A DNA stretch of 64,000 nucleotides from Membranihabitans marinus (GTDB lineage: Bacteria; Bacteroidota; Bacteroidia; Chitinophagales; Saprospiraceae): NCBI RefSeq assembly GCF_019802045.1, contig NZ_JAHVHU010000014.1, forward strand, positions 62,001 through 126,000, in the 5' to 3' direction. Below the pieces are notes generated by a model. The model made no database searches and had not been told where the DNA came from. It saw nothing but the letters and a program-made list of their open reading frames with translations. Position numbers and translations under genes: made by a program. Of the stretch, positions 56,291 through 64,000 are shown in pieces (within the stretch, counting starts at the first letter, position 1; every line of letters starts with the position of its first letter).

Positions 56291-56426
56291 ATTAGCCCCG
56301 GTGCTTTAGCCCGGGGTATCTATCATGACGCACATATTGGCTTTAGCCATTAAAGTGCAAATCATTCAGGGCTTAAAGCGCAATATAATTTTGCATTATC
56401 ATCCCCGGCCTAAAGGCAAGGGGCTA
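56291..56426. repeat. Paired REP-like GC-rich palindromes
   Basis: CCCCGG...CCGGGG (56296-56316, containing TGCTTTAG) and an inverted relative CCCC...GGGG (56403-56423, containing CCTAAAGG) face each other across about 85 bases, forming a BIME-like unit. They stand out from the AT-rich surroundings. Confidence 0.6.
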
Positions 56427-56475
56427 CTAAAACAATAAACTGACTTTTCGGAGTAAGCTCATCTATTTATTATTC

Positions 56476-56588
56476 GGCTCGGCAATCTTCCTCACGCTCT
56501 AAACGTACTCACAAGCTTACCGATCCGACAACTAGCCTGGGATCGGTAAGTCTGTAGGCTGCCTGAAGAAGGGAAGGATTGCCGAGCC
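56476..56588. repeat. Nested inverted repeat
   Basis: Outer arms GGCTCGGCAATC (56476-56487) and GATTGCCGAGCC (56577-56588) are perfect. Inside them CTTACCGATCC (56516-56526) and GGATCGGTAAG (56540-56550) form a second perfect stem. The whole 113-base segment could fold as one interrupted hairpin. No gene is in it. Confidence 0.65.
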
Positions 56589-56599
56589 TTAAAATAGAG

Positions 56600-56690
56600 T
56601 TATACCATTTGAATTCATAATTGCCGCATATATTCCGAAATATTCTTCGATTCTCTTCGTCAAAAATACTCTGTGTAACTCCAGACATAT
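56600..56690 (-). repeat. Mosaic dispersed repeat, copy E (interior block only)
   Basis: On the minus strand this carries the same 75-base block as the interior of copy A (21175-21252): AGTATTTTTGACGAAGAG, GAATATTTCGGAAT, TGCGGCAAT. Head and tail blocks are absent. Confidence 0.7.
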
Positions 56691-56696
56691 CTCCGT

Positions 56697-57857
56697 TTAC
56701 CCGTCAGTCTCGTCCAGCCACCCATGCTTCTTCAAAATACGAATCCCCATCACCCGTACATCAGAAGCGTTCTCATGCGTTTTGGTGAAGGGATTAAAAG
56801 ATTCCGATAGATGGGGGATGGGCCGGTTAAATAATCCGATGTACAAAATATCTTTCTGGGGAATGGACACCATAAAAGCTCGGAAACCGCCCTGCCAACC
56901 GGTATGGGAGATGATTTTTGCATCAAACTCATTTCCTTCGTTCTCCTTTTCGGCGATGAACCAACTGTAACCCACATCCGGATCTTTGGAGCTCTTCCAG
57001 TTTTCCGGATTGGTGATCTGCCGGGATCGCTCAAGCACTTCTTGGGGCAAAAAAACAGCGTTTTGGATCGCTTTTTCATACCGGGCCAGATCCAGCACCG
57101 ACGACCAGACTCCGCCATTACCTGCCGCTGCAAAGGTGGGCTCTTCACCGTAGTCCCGTTCTTCAAATCCGTGCTCTGTGCGAATGTACCCGTGGGCCAC
57201 CCCTTCCTGCGGATAGGGACCATCGGTGATTTTACTATGGATCATTCCGGCTGGATCAAATATGTTTTCTTTGATATAGGATTGCCATTTTTGGTTGGTG
57301 ACCTTTTCAATAATGAGAGCCAGTCCGTTGTACGCCGGATTGGAATATTCAAATCTCGAACCCGGTTCGAAATTCAGGGAGTCAGTATACTTGAGAGGCT
57401 CAAAATTCTCTTCGTCTTTCGCGGTCAGGTAAAATTCAAATTCGCCATCGACGTTTCTGGAATCCGGCAAACCGGAAGTATGAGTGAGCAAATGCTTGAT
57501 CTGAACTTTCTTTGCAATAGCCGGATGGTCAAAATCTTTGAAATATTTCTGGAGATCATCCTCCAGGGACAGCTTTTGGGCCCCTTCGAGGATGAGAATG
57601 CCATTGGAGACAAAAGTTTTGGAAATAGACCCTGTATTGAAGACCGTATTGGGGGTGATGGGTTCTTTTGAATCCACATCTTCGACGCCGTAGCTTTTGA
57701 GAAAGATGACTTCGTCGCCTTTCTGGACCAGAACCACACCCCCCGGCTCATTATCGCTGAACTTAGGGTCAAAAAGATTTTCAAAATCTGAAACTACATC
57801 CATTTTTGGCTTTGTACATGAAGTGAGCAAGAGGAGGATAAATATAAAATGTTTCAT
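56697..57857 (-). CDS. Serine hydrolase, beta-lactamase/class C-like lipoprotein
   Basis: This is a 386-residue protein with a short lipoprotein signal (MKHFIFILLLLTSC, Cys14). The penicillin-binding fold motifs are present: S-I-S-K at 77-80 (nucleophile Ser77 in NTGSISKTFVS), Y-S-N in FEYSNPAYNG (about residue 168), and HTG in ISHTGWQGGF near the end. Family members include D-aminopeptidases, esterases and beta-lactamases, and the substrate is not clear. The ATG overlaps the stop of a Fic remnant (ATGA), so the two were once co-transcribed. It was probably acquired or kept independently of the decaying neighbours, as its frame is intact. Confidence 0.9.
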   Translation of the reverse strand: MKHFIFILLLLTSCTKPKMDVVSDFENLFDPKFSDNEPGGVVLVQKGDEVIFLKSYGVEDVDSKEPITPNTVFNTGSISKTFVSNGILILEGAQKLSLEDDLQKYFKDFDHPAIAKKVQIKHLLTHTSGLPDSRNVDGEFEFYLTAKDEENFEPLKYTDSLNFEPGSRFEYSNPAYNGLALIIEKVTNQKWQSYIKENIFDPAGMIHSKITDGPYPQEGVAHGYIRTEHGFEERDYGEEPTFAAAGNGGVWSSVLDLARYEKAIQNAVFLPQEVLERSRQITNPENWKSSKDPDVGYSWFIAEKENEGNEFDAKIISHTGWQGGFRAFMVSIPQKDILYIGLFNRPIPHLSESFNPFTKTHENASDVRVMGIRILKKHGWLDETDG

Positions 57858-58289
57858 ACCAAAATGTGATAAATAGTTGTCCTTTTATCACCCTGCTTCT
57901 TCAGTAGATTGTTTTCCATTCCGTATAACAAGTCTCTGCTGGCAGTGCCCGGTGAAATGTCTTTAAATATATTCATATACTCTTTTCTGGAGAAAGTTTT
58001 ACCGGTGAATATGGTGATAAAATATTTCATTCTATCCTGAGATGAATTTAGGCTGGTTTGGACTTTTAACAGCTCATTGAATGACTCATCAATGGCAGAT
58101 AACATAAACCCAATAAAGGGCTTCATGCAGGTATAACGCATTCGCACACCGTAACCTTCCTTTCGATATGTTCTGTTTGCATATTTGGCTTGCAAAACCA
58201 TATATATCGTCGAAAAGATAGTGATGTATATGCTGCAGTCCTCTGGTCGTACCTATTTCTATTTGATTAATATCACCAGTCTTAAACAA
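57854..58289 (-). pseudogene. Fic-family protein, catalytic middle deleted
   Basis: The 5' fragment (from about 58289) reads [32 protein letters not shown] and [10 protein letters not shown], the N-terminal half of a Fic domain. About 90 bases further the frame changes, and the minus strand continues [20 protein letters not shown], then FTGKTFSRKEYMNIFKDISP and TASRDLLYGMENNLLKKQGD, the C-terminal winged-helix end typical of Fic/DOC proteins. The HPFxxGNGR catalytic motif that should lie between them is absent. The gene is therefore an internal-deletion pseudogene. Fic enzymes AMPylate proteins and often act as toxins, consistent with the decayed toxin and defence genes nearby. Confidence 0.75.
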
Positions 58290-58505
58290 TTAAATGGCCT
58301 ATTCCAAGCGGGCCGAATAACCTGACAGCGTCTGGGAAAAGGTGGCTTAAGGAATACTTCTGTCCTCGATTCTGATATTCTTCTGGAGTGCTAAATGCTG
58401 ACCTGTCAGCGTTTGTGGGTAGCATTAAAAACGATAGGTCTTTTCCATGCTTTTTTTGTCTGCATTTTTCATATCTAATCAAAGATAATACACCCCTCTT
58501 TACTT

Positions 58506-59273
58506 TTACTTTTTCTTCGACCTCGAATACGCATACACCGATGCTCCCACTACCCCGGCTTCATTTTTGAGCGTCGCCGGGATGACCTGATAGTCCACTT
58601 TGATTTCATCCTCGTATTTCGAGAATTTTTTACTGATGCCACCACCGATGATTACGGTGTCGGGTGAGAACAACCGGTCAAGGTGTTCCAGATAACCATT
58701 GAACCGCTCGCCCCATTCACTCCAGGACAAGTCGGCTTTTTTTCGGGCAACGTTGGATACATAGCGCTCGTAGATATCACCTTTGTACAGCATATGCCCC
58801 AATTCCGTATTCGGAATCATCTGTCCCTCATAAAATATGGCTGAACCGATGCCTGTACCTACGGTGAGAAAAATAATCAGACCATCCTTATCGACCTTAC
58901 TTTTTCCAAAATTTATCTCAGCAAAACCAGCTACATCGGCGTCATTCGCCACATAGATATCGGTGTTGAATTCTTTTTTGAAGTACTTGGCAATATTCTT
59001 TTTGTACCAGCTTTTGTCAACATTAGTAGCTGACCAGGCCTTCCCTTTTTTTATAATGGCCGGAAAACCAACCCCGATGATGCCTTTGTAGTCAGAAAAC
59101 TGCTCTTCCATAGCTGTATGAATGACCTGAGCCACAGCTTCTGGTGTGGATGGTTTGGGTGTCAGATATTTGTAACGCTTGGTCAGTAATTTTCCGGTAG
59201 TTACATCGGTGATGCCCAACTTGATTCCCGTGCCTCCAATATCAATTCCCAGAATACCTTTCGATTTTTTCAT
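58506..59273 (-). CDS. ppgK: ROK-family kinase, probable polyphosphate glucokinase
   Basis: This is a 255-residue sugar kinase. It has the phosphate-binding motif GIDIGGTGIKLG (residues 9-20), a second motif FLTVGTGIGSAIF (about 134-146), NDADVAGFAE with the catalytic Asp, and PNTELGHM, in place of the ExGH zinc motif of glucose-dependent ROK repressors. This combination is that of PpgK, which phosphorylates glucose with polyphosphate or ATP. It sits one base before a cyclophilin gene on the same strand, so it is the last gene of a minus-strand operon. The cytoplasmic location fits glucose released from glycans. Confidence 0.88.
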   Translation of the reverse strand: MKKSKGILGIDIGGTGIKLGITDVTTGKLLTKRYKYLTPKPSTPEAVAQVIHTAMEEQFSDYKGIIGVGFPAIIKKGKAWSATNVDKSWYKKNIAKYFKKEFNTDIYVANDADVAGFAEINFGKSKVDKDGLIIFLTVGTGIGSAIFYEGQMIPNTELGHMLYKGDIYERYVSNVARKKADLSWSEWGERFNGYLEHLDRLFSPDTVIIGGGISKKFSKYEDEIKVDYQVIPATLKNEAGVVGASVYAYSRSKKK

Positions 59274-59274
59274 T

Positions 59275-60162
59275 TTATTTTATTTCGGTGATTTTCATCG
59301 TAATGTCTTCTACCGGGCGGTCACCGGCACCGGTTTGGGTTTTAGCTATTTTATCGATAACGTCCAGTCCCTTGATGACCCGGCCAAATACCGTGTATTG
59401 GCCATCAAGAAAGGGCGTTCCGCCTTCCTTTTCATAGGCTTCTATTTCTTCTTCACTATAGTCTTGGTTGTTCCGTCGGCCAAACATTTTTAGGTCATCC
59501 TTGGAAACCGGTCCTCCATGAACAATATAAAACTGAGACCCAGAAGATTTTTTTTCTGGGTTCACCGGGTCACCTTGCCGCGCAGCTGCCAGCGCTCCTT
59601 TGAAATGTTTGTGACCGGCATCCAATTCAGCAGGAACTTGATATCCCGGACCTCCGGCACCTAGTCTTGCGTTGGAATCTGCATTCCGAGATTGCGGATC
59701 TCCACCCTGCACCATAAAGCCATCGATGACCCGGTGAAAGAGCAGATCATCATAGAAACCTTTGCGGGTGAGATCTAAAAAGTTTTTTTGGTGTTGCGGT
59801 GTATCATCGTACAATTCCACGATCATATTACCGTACGGTGTTTCTATTTCCACCAATGATTTTTCGGGTGATGCAACCATAATATTTTTGGTTCGTTTTG
59901 TTGATTTTTTATCGTTTATAGCTTCCAGAGTGACGGTATATACCCCTGGTTTGTAGAATATGTGCGAAGGATTTTGAAGAAAGCTGGAATCCCCATCTCC
60001 AAAAGTCCATTTGTAAAAATCTGCTTTTTTTGATTCATTTTCAAATTGAATCTCTGCAGGTGCTGGTTTGGCATCTTCTACAGCAGTAAATCTGGCCACG
60101 GGTCGGTTGCACGATGACACGACCAGGACGAATAAAGCTAAGAAAAAATAATTACTGTTCAT
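59275..60162 (-). CDS. Cyclophilin-type peptidyl-prolyl isomerase with PKD domain, lipoprotein
   Basis: This is a 295-residue lipoprotein (signal ending VVSSC, Cys18). Residues about 22-92 form a PKD-like domain (FYKWTFGDGDSSFLQNPSHI then FYKPGVYTVTLEA, the GDG and P-G-x-Y-x-V marks). Residues about 98-295 are a cyclophilin (LLFHRVIDGFMVQGGDP, GSQFYIVHGG, YTVFGRVIKGLDVIDKI) in which the substrate Arg in FHRVI and the QGGDP loop are intact. A PKD fold in front of an isomerase is unusual and may dock the enzyme on polysaccharide or protein at the envelope. It overlaps the upstream cyclophilin gene by 11 bases and probably arose with it by duplication. Confidence 0.93.
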   Translation of the reverse strand: MNSNYFFLALFVLVVSSCNRPVARFTAVEDAKPAPAEIQFENESKKADFYKWTFGDGDSSFLQNPSHIFYKPGVYTVTLEAINDKKSTKRTKNIMVASPEKSLVEIETPYGNMIVELYDDTPQHQKNFLDLTRKGFYDDLLFHRVIDGFMVQGGDPQSRNADSNARLGAGGPGYQVPAELDAGHKHFKGALAAARQGDPVNPEKKSSGSQFYIVHGGPVSKDDLKMFGRRNNQDYSEEEIEAYEKEGGTPFLDGQYTVFGRVIKGLDVIDKIAKTQTGAGDRPVEDITMKITEIK

Positions 60163-60832
60163 GGGTGTTGTCCACTATTTTCATATACATTCTAACATCA
60201 TCGACCGGACGATCATTGGGGTCTGAGGAAAGTCTTGAAATATTCTTTACTACATTCATCCCGTCTTTTACTTCACCAAAAACCGAATATTCTTTATCAA
60301 AAGAAGGTATACCCCCGACAAGTTTGTACAGACGTCGTTGTTCCGGTGTATATTTGAATCCCTTTTCTTTTTCGACCTGATCCAGATCTCTGTCTGTGAC
60401 AGGATGGCCCATGACAATAAAAAACTGAGAACCGGATGATTTTTTGATTGGATTGACACTATCTGGTTTTCGGGCACCTGATACGGCACCGTAGGTATGA
60501 ACAAATTGAAAGTCGGGTTGAATGGTGTAATCCAGCTCACCGCGCCCCAGAAACTTACCGGGTAAAGCGTGTTTTGATTCCGGATCTCCGCCTTGGATAA
60601 TCATGTCAGGAATGACCCGATGAAACAGCAAGCTATCATAAAAACCATCCTCCACCAGTTGAACGAAGTTTTTACGGTATTCCGCCGTTTCTTCATAAAG
60701 CTGAAGCGTAATCTTGCCCTGATTGGTCGTTATTTCGACTATTTGTGGTTTTTCTTTTGCACACCCGAAAAGGCAAACGCTCAAAACCAAAGCCCAACAG
60801 TATGCTGTAAATCTACTCCACCGATACTTCAT
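60152..60832 (-). CDS. Cyclophilin-type peptidyl-prolyl isomerase, lipoprotein
   Basis: This 226-residue enzyme folds envelope proteins by proline cis-trans isomerisation. The signal peptide ends CLFGC (Cys24). The cyclophilin core (about 34-226) has LLFHRVIPDMIIQGGDP, GSQFFIVMGHPV and YSVFGEVKDGMNVVKNI, with active-site residues in place. It overlaps the PKD-cyclophilin gene downstream by 11 bases and the small conserved gene upstream by 20 bases, so the three are one transcript. The two isomerases share the same scaffold but differ clearly in sequence. Confidence 0.93.
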   Translation of the reverse strand: MKYRWSRFTAYCWALVLSVCLFGCAKEKPQIVEITTNQGKITLQLYEETAEYRKNFVQLVEDGFYDSLLFHRVIPDMIIQGGDPESKHALPGKFLGRGELDYTIQPDFQFVHTYGAVSGARKPDSVNPIKKSSGSQFFIVMGHPVTDRDLDQVEKEKGFKYTPEQRRLYKLVGGIPSFDKEYSVFGEVKDGMNVVKNISRLSSDPNDRPVDDVRMYMKIVDNTHEQ

Positions 60833-61190
60833 CCTCGAATACTTTTGCTTTAAAATAGTGTATGACCTTATGCTTAAGCCACTCTTCCTGATCTTTCACC
60901 CCTTTAATATCGAATGGTTTCAACTGTTCGAAGTGGGGCCATCCCTCTTCATCCAGAGCATGAAACTGGTAATAACCCTCCATCTCGAGTAACGTGCATA
61001 CTGCTACATTCATCAAGTCACGTTTTTCTTCCTTTGTCCATTCTTCCTTGGCCTGGCCAAGTTCTCTGATTCCGATTAACAATAAGACATTGTTTAGGTC
61101 AGGTAGTTTTTCCTGATCCATCAGATCCTTGAGAAAATGCCGGATCCGTAGCCATTCAAAATCAATTTCCCACGCTTCCATAATTCTCAT
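60813..61190 (-). CDS. Conserved small protein of unknown function
   Basis: This is a 125-residue, acidic, tryptophan-rich cytoplasmic protein with no leader. It is predicted largely helical: IDFEWLRIRHFLKDLMDQEK, NNVLLLIGIRELGQAK, LMNVAVCTLLEMEGYYQFHA, then DEEGWPHFEQLK. I recognise no named domain, but the well-spaced aromatic positions and tight coupling (20-base overlap with the next gene) show that it is real. It precedes two isomerases and follows the permease gene by 40 bases. Confidence 0.8.
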   Translation of the reverse strand: MRIMEAWEIDFEWLRIRHFLKDLMDQEKLPDLNNVLLLIGIRELGQAKEEWTKEEKRDLMNVAVCTLLEMEGYYQFHALDEEGWPHFEQLKPFDIKGVKDQEEWLKHKVIHYFKAKVFEDEVSVE

Positions 61191-61230
61191 TTATTACGAA
61201 GGCAAAGGTACCAAAACAGTTTAATTAGTC

Positions 61231-62457
61231 CTATTTTTTCTGTCGAAATGAAAGGTTTACTGCCCGGATAGCAGCTGGCCAAGATGCTAAAAAACAAATG
61301 AGAATGACGACCGATATGCCCAGAATGAAATCAGTTCCATGCAGTTCACTGGGGTAGCTATCCACGATCATGCTCTCACCCATCCGTAAGAGTCCGAATG
61401 TTTTGTGTAGCCAATATATAAGCAGGGTTACGCCGGTTCCGGTCAGGATACTGGTCAACGCATAAAATCCGCCCAATTTGAAAATGATTCGGCGAATATC
61501 TTTTTTTTGTGCACCCATTGCTTTGAGTATACGGAAATGATCACTTTTCTCAATCACAATCATCCAGATGCATCCGACCAGATTAAATGCGATCAAAATG
61601 ATTGTAAAAATCACAATGATATATCCGATCCATTTTTCGATATTCATCAGTTTGTACAAGTCTTCATCCTGCTGATAATTGTTACGGATGATTATTTTTT
61701 GTTCATTGAAAATGTGGTGCAGCGATTGGCGAACCCGGTTTTCTGCACCCTCATCCGCTAGTTTGATTTGTAATCCGGTATAGACAGTGTCCGGGTAGCC
61801 GATTAAGGAGCGCACAAAGTCCAGCGGCGCATAGGCATGACCAGAACCTTCTTCCTGAACGACGCTAAATGTACCTGAAGGGTAAATCACCTGCCGGCGA
61901 AGCAAGTCCTGGCCCAGGAAGGTAGTACCTGAAGAACGAGGAAAGAAGGTCTCAACGGGTTGAAAGGGATCATTGATCACCACATTCAGATTTCTCTTTA
62001 ATGTGGTACCGAGGATAAGCTGAGGCTCGCCCTCCATGTACAGTTCCAGCGCACCCAATGAGCGGTAGGGGCGGAGGTCGACCACCGAAAAATAATTTTC
62101 AGGCACACCGTAGAGACTAGCCACCAGATTATTGTTGTCATACGAAAATAATACGGTTTCTTCCAACACCGGAGCTGCTGCAGCTACCCCGGTCAAAGCG
62201 GTCACTTCTTCGAGTTGCTGTGGCGTAATATCCATGGTTTTTCCACGCTCCGAAGCGATGTAAAGATCCGGGTTGGTTTGGCTAAACATGGAAAGAAGCA
62301 GACCCTCAAACCCATTGAAAACACTGCCTACCAGCAAAAGCACCGTGAACCCAATGGTTAATCCAATCACACTCAATGCGCTGATGTAATTGATGAAGTG
62401 ATTTTTCTTGCGTTTATAAAAATACTTCCAGGCGACCTGAGTTGATATTGACATCAA
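61231..62457 (-). CDS. ABC transporter permease, LolC/LolE-FtsX type
   Basis: This is a 408-residue inner-membrane protein with the four-segment layout of lipoprotein-release permeases. There is one membrane helix near the N-terminus (about 23-48, INYISALSVIGLTIGFTVLL), a large periplasmic MacB-like domain (about 50-265), and three C-terminal helices (about 272-400, including VIFTIILIAFNLVGCIWMIV). The FtsX signature follows (LKAMGAQKKDIRRIIFKLGG). The YFYKRKKNHFINYISALSVI opening is typical of LolE relatives. The matching ATPase gene is not adjacent. The function is probably release of lipoproteins to the outer membrane, in keeping with the many lipoproteins here. Confidence 0.9.
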   Translation of the reverse strand: MMSISTQVAWKYFYKRKKNHFINYISALSVIGLTIGFTVLLLVGSVFNGFEGLLLSMFSQTNPDLYIASERGKTMDITPQQLEEVTALTGVAAAAPVLEETVLFSYDNNNLVASLYGVPENYFSVVDLRPYRSLGALELYMEGEPQLILGTTLKRNLNVVINDPFQPVETFFPRSSGTTFLGQDLLRRQVIYPSGTFSVVQEEGSGHAYAPLDFVRSLIGYPDTVYTGLQIKLADEGAENRVRQSLHHIFNEQKIIIRNNYQQDEDLYKLMNIEKWIGYIIVIFTIILIAFNLVGCIWMIVIEKSDHFRILKAMGAQKKDIRRIIFKLGGFYALTSILTGTGVTLLIYWLHKTFGLLRMGESMIVDSYPSELHGTDFILGISVVILICFLASWPAAIRAVNLSFRQKK

Positions 62458-62625
62458 AATGGTTTAAATTCTTTTCGATTATATATACACCAGTACACAT
62501 GGTGTTTTAGCGGACAAGGAATAAAACCTTTACGGTCCAGATTTTGGATAGCCAATGAGAAGGTATTTGATCGTGCTTTACCTACAACGAACAAGTCGTT
62601 TGCTGTACAATCTGAATTGAATTGA

Positions 62626-64000
62626 TCACTGGCTTATATCTGGTGCGCTTTGTCCCATGCCCATGGAAACATATATCGCGTTCTGTATTTTAGATCGATA
62701 ATTGTGTAAACTTAATAAATTCGGTCGATTTGGATAGTTTGGGTAGGTGCGATTGGATAAAAAAATGTATACCAGTTCATTGGCAGGATCTGCCCACGCA
62801 GCCGTTCCGGTGAATCCATAATGACCAAAAGTATCGGGACTGGCTAACGAGGCGATATTGCACCTCGAATCCGGAACGTTAAGACTTTTCATATCAAAGC
62901 CTATTGCCCGGCGGGTCTCCAGAGGATGCCGGGTAGTGAATTCACGGACGGTGGATGGCCGATATATCTGCTTCCCGCCATATTGACCTTCATTGAGCAG
63001 CATCTGAAAAAACACCGCCAGATCCCGACTGTTGGAAAACAGACCGGCATGCCCGCTGATTCCATCCATCATGGCAGCACCCATGTCATGTACAAAGCCA
63101 TGTACGGTTGAATGTCTGAAGTATCCGTCCTCTTCGGTCGGAACAATCTTTTCCAAGGGGAAGTATTTGGCGGGCTGGAAGGAGGTATGTACCATTCCCA
63201 GTGGTTCATAAACTTGTTCCCGGACATAGTTATCCAAAGTTTGACCGGTAACCTTTTGAACGATGCGGGCTATCAAATAAAACCCCAAATCACTGTACTT
63301 ATATGAGGTGGAGCTTCGCAGGGGACTGTCCAGGATCAATTGAAATATGGTGTCGGGGTAGTCTGCACGAAGGAACAAATTGGGCGATACTTCGTGTGGA
63401 AAATCCTCGGAATATTGAGTTCTGTAATATGTGGCACTCGGCAAACGAGATTTGTCTGTATTGAGTGTAGACATGTAAAAAGGAATCCAGGGTTTGAGCC
63501 CGGCGCGGTGTGCCATAATATTGCGCAGGGTAAGGTGGGCTTTGTTTGTATTGACAGTTGCAGGCAGATAGGTACTGATCGGGGTGTCGAGATCAACGAC
63601 TCCATTTTCATACAATTTCATAATGGCTGCTGTTCCGGCAACCACTTTTGTTACACTGGCCAGATCATAAATGTCATATTGATTAACCGGAATTTGCTTT
63701 TCATAGGTATGATAGCCAAATGCTTTTTGCATAACAATCTTGTTGTTTTTTGCAATAAGGATTTCACAGCCTGGCATGGCTTCCTCAAAGAAAGCTGCAT
63801 TGACCAGTGAGTCGATTTTTTGATGAAGTTTCCTTCCGTTGATTCCAACGGATTCGGGTAAGCCGTACTGCAGAACTTCTGCACTGGCTGTCGTAATGCC
63901 CTGATTGAAAGTACTGATTGGTGAGGCGGTGACCGGTAATCTTCCGCTAAATTTTTCTTTCCCGAACAAGGCCCTGGCCATATTGGATTGGGTAAATCCA
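62626..64000 (-). CDS. GH3/beta-lactamase fusion, C-terminal part (5' end outside window)
   Basis: The frame is open to the window edge, where it reads GFTQSNMARALFGKEKFSGR then LPVTAS, the end of a glycoside hydrolase family 3 C-terminal domain. From about residue 45 of the visible part it continues into a serine beta-lactamase-like domain with S-V-T-K (DLASVTKVVAG) as nucleophile motif, Y-S-D in YKYSDLGFYLIARI at the Tyr position, and FGHYGFTGTAAW as the third motif. Fusions of a NagZ-like GH3 N-acetylglucosaminidase to a beta-lactamase-like domain are known in Bacteroidota and are probably secreted, acting in cell-wall or amino-sugar turnover. The first ATG seen (63981) is internal and not the start. 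Confidence 0.9.
   Translation of the reverse strand, partial: GFTQSNMARALFGKEKFSGRLPVTASPISTFNQGITTASAEVLQYGLPESVGINGRKLHQKIDSLVNAAFFEEAMPGCEILIAKNNKIVMQKAFGYHTYEKQIPVNQYDIYDLASVTKVVAGTAAIMKLYENGVVDLDTPISTYLPATVNTNKAHLTLRNIMAHRAGLKPWIPFYMSTLNTDKSRLPSATYYRTQYSEDFPHEVSPNLFLRADYPDTIFQLILDSPLRSSTSYKYSDLGFYLIARIVQKVTGQTLDNYVREQVYEPLGMVHTSFQPAKYFPLEKIVPTEEDGYFRHSTVHGFVHDMGAAMMDGISGHAGLFSNSRDLAVFFQMLLNEGQYGGKQIYRPSTVREFTTRHPLETRRAIGFDMKSLNVPDSRCNIASLASPDTFGHYGFTGTAAWADPANELVYIFLSNRTYPNYPNRPNLLSLHNYRSKIQNAIYVSMGMGQSAPDISQ

Noticed and set aside
58282-58482. 66-codon frame upstream of the Fic remnant
   Set aside because: Does not extend Fic homology, and no known domain.

Overview
The window looks like chromosomal DNA from a member of the Bacteroidota, probably a marine or polysaccharide-degrading lineage such as the Saprospiria. 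The lineage below phylum is an inference. The phylum call rests on two SusC/SusD pairs, an ECF sigma/FecR/STN-transducer set, many lipoproteins with Bacteroidota-type signals, a HYC_CC_PP-type metal protein, a promoter matching TTG-N19-TAnnTTTG, and the near absence of Shine-Dalgarno sequences. I saw no rRNA, tRNA or CRISPR array.

Layout. 0-4 kb: a decayed IS66 element (tnpA, tnpB, and a tnpC broken by a 5-bp duplication that has also lost its first catalytic Asp) abutting a 5'-truncated IS4-type transposase. 4.3-10.7 kb: two sulfatases of different subfamilies, a Phd-type antitoxin pseudogene that keeps its promoter and operator, a sodium:solute symporter and a secreted protein of unknown function. 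10.9-20.2 kb: housekeeping genes (lipA, a large HExxH/TolB-propeller/outer-membrane-barrel protein, clpB, a DUF4412-like secreted protein), interrupted by a 755-bp minisatellite of 18-bp units beside a GxxExxY-family gene. 20.3-39.3 kb: a polysaccharide-utilisation-type locus: ECF sigma factor, SusC/SusD pair 1, FecR anti-sigma factor, SusC/SusD pair 2 (this SusC carries an STN signalling domain), a surface lipoprotein, a GHL10-type glycoside hydrolase and a DUF5060-type glycosidase. The expected circuit is that substrate binding by SusC2 signals through FecR to the ECF sigma factor. 39.9-50.7 kb: mgtE, an AAA ATPase pseudogene, a metal cluster (HYC_CC_PP protein, HMA protein, TonB receptor), a cyclase-family lipoprotein, and a two-gene GMC dehydrogenase.

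51.4-58.3 kb is a decaying defence and toxin-antitoxin island. It has an intact small antitoxin next to a dead ParE/RelE toxin, a frameshifted XRE-type regulator overlapping a HEPN (AbiU2-like) gene, a type IIG methylase lacking its N-terminal part and fused at its break to a remnant outer-membrane barrel gene, and a Fic gene that has lost its catalytic middle. 56.7-64 kb returns to chromosomal genes on the minus strand: a serine hydrolase, polyphosphate glucokinase, two cyclophilins (one fused to a PKD domain), a small conserved protein, a LolC/E-type permease and the 3' part of a GH3/beta-lactamase fusion that runs off the end.

The most unusual structure is a dispersed mosaic repeat, found in full or in part five times. 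Its ends are shared but its interior changes. Two copies have interiors with stem-loops whose stems differ while the pentaloop (ATTGA, or TCAAT on the other strand) stays the same. This suggests a structured RNA or a structure-dependent mobile element that I cannot assign to a known class.
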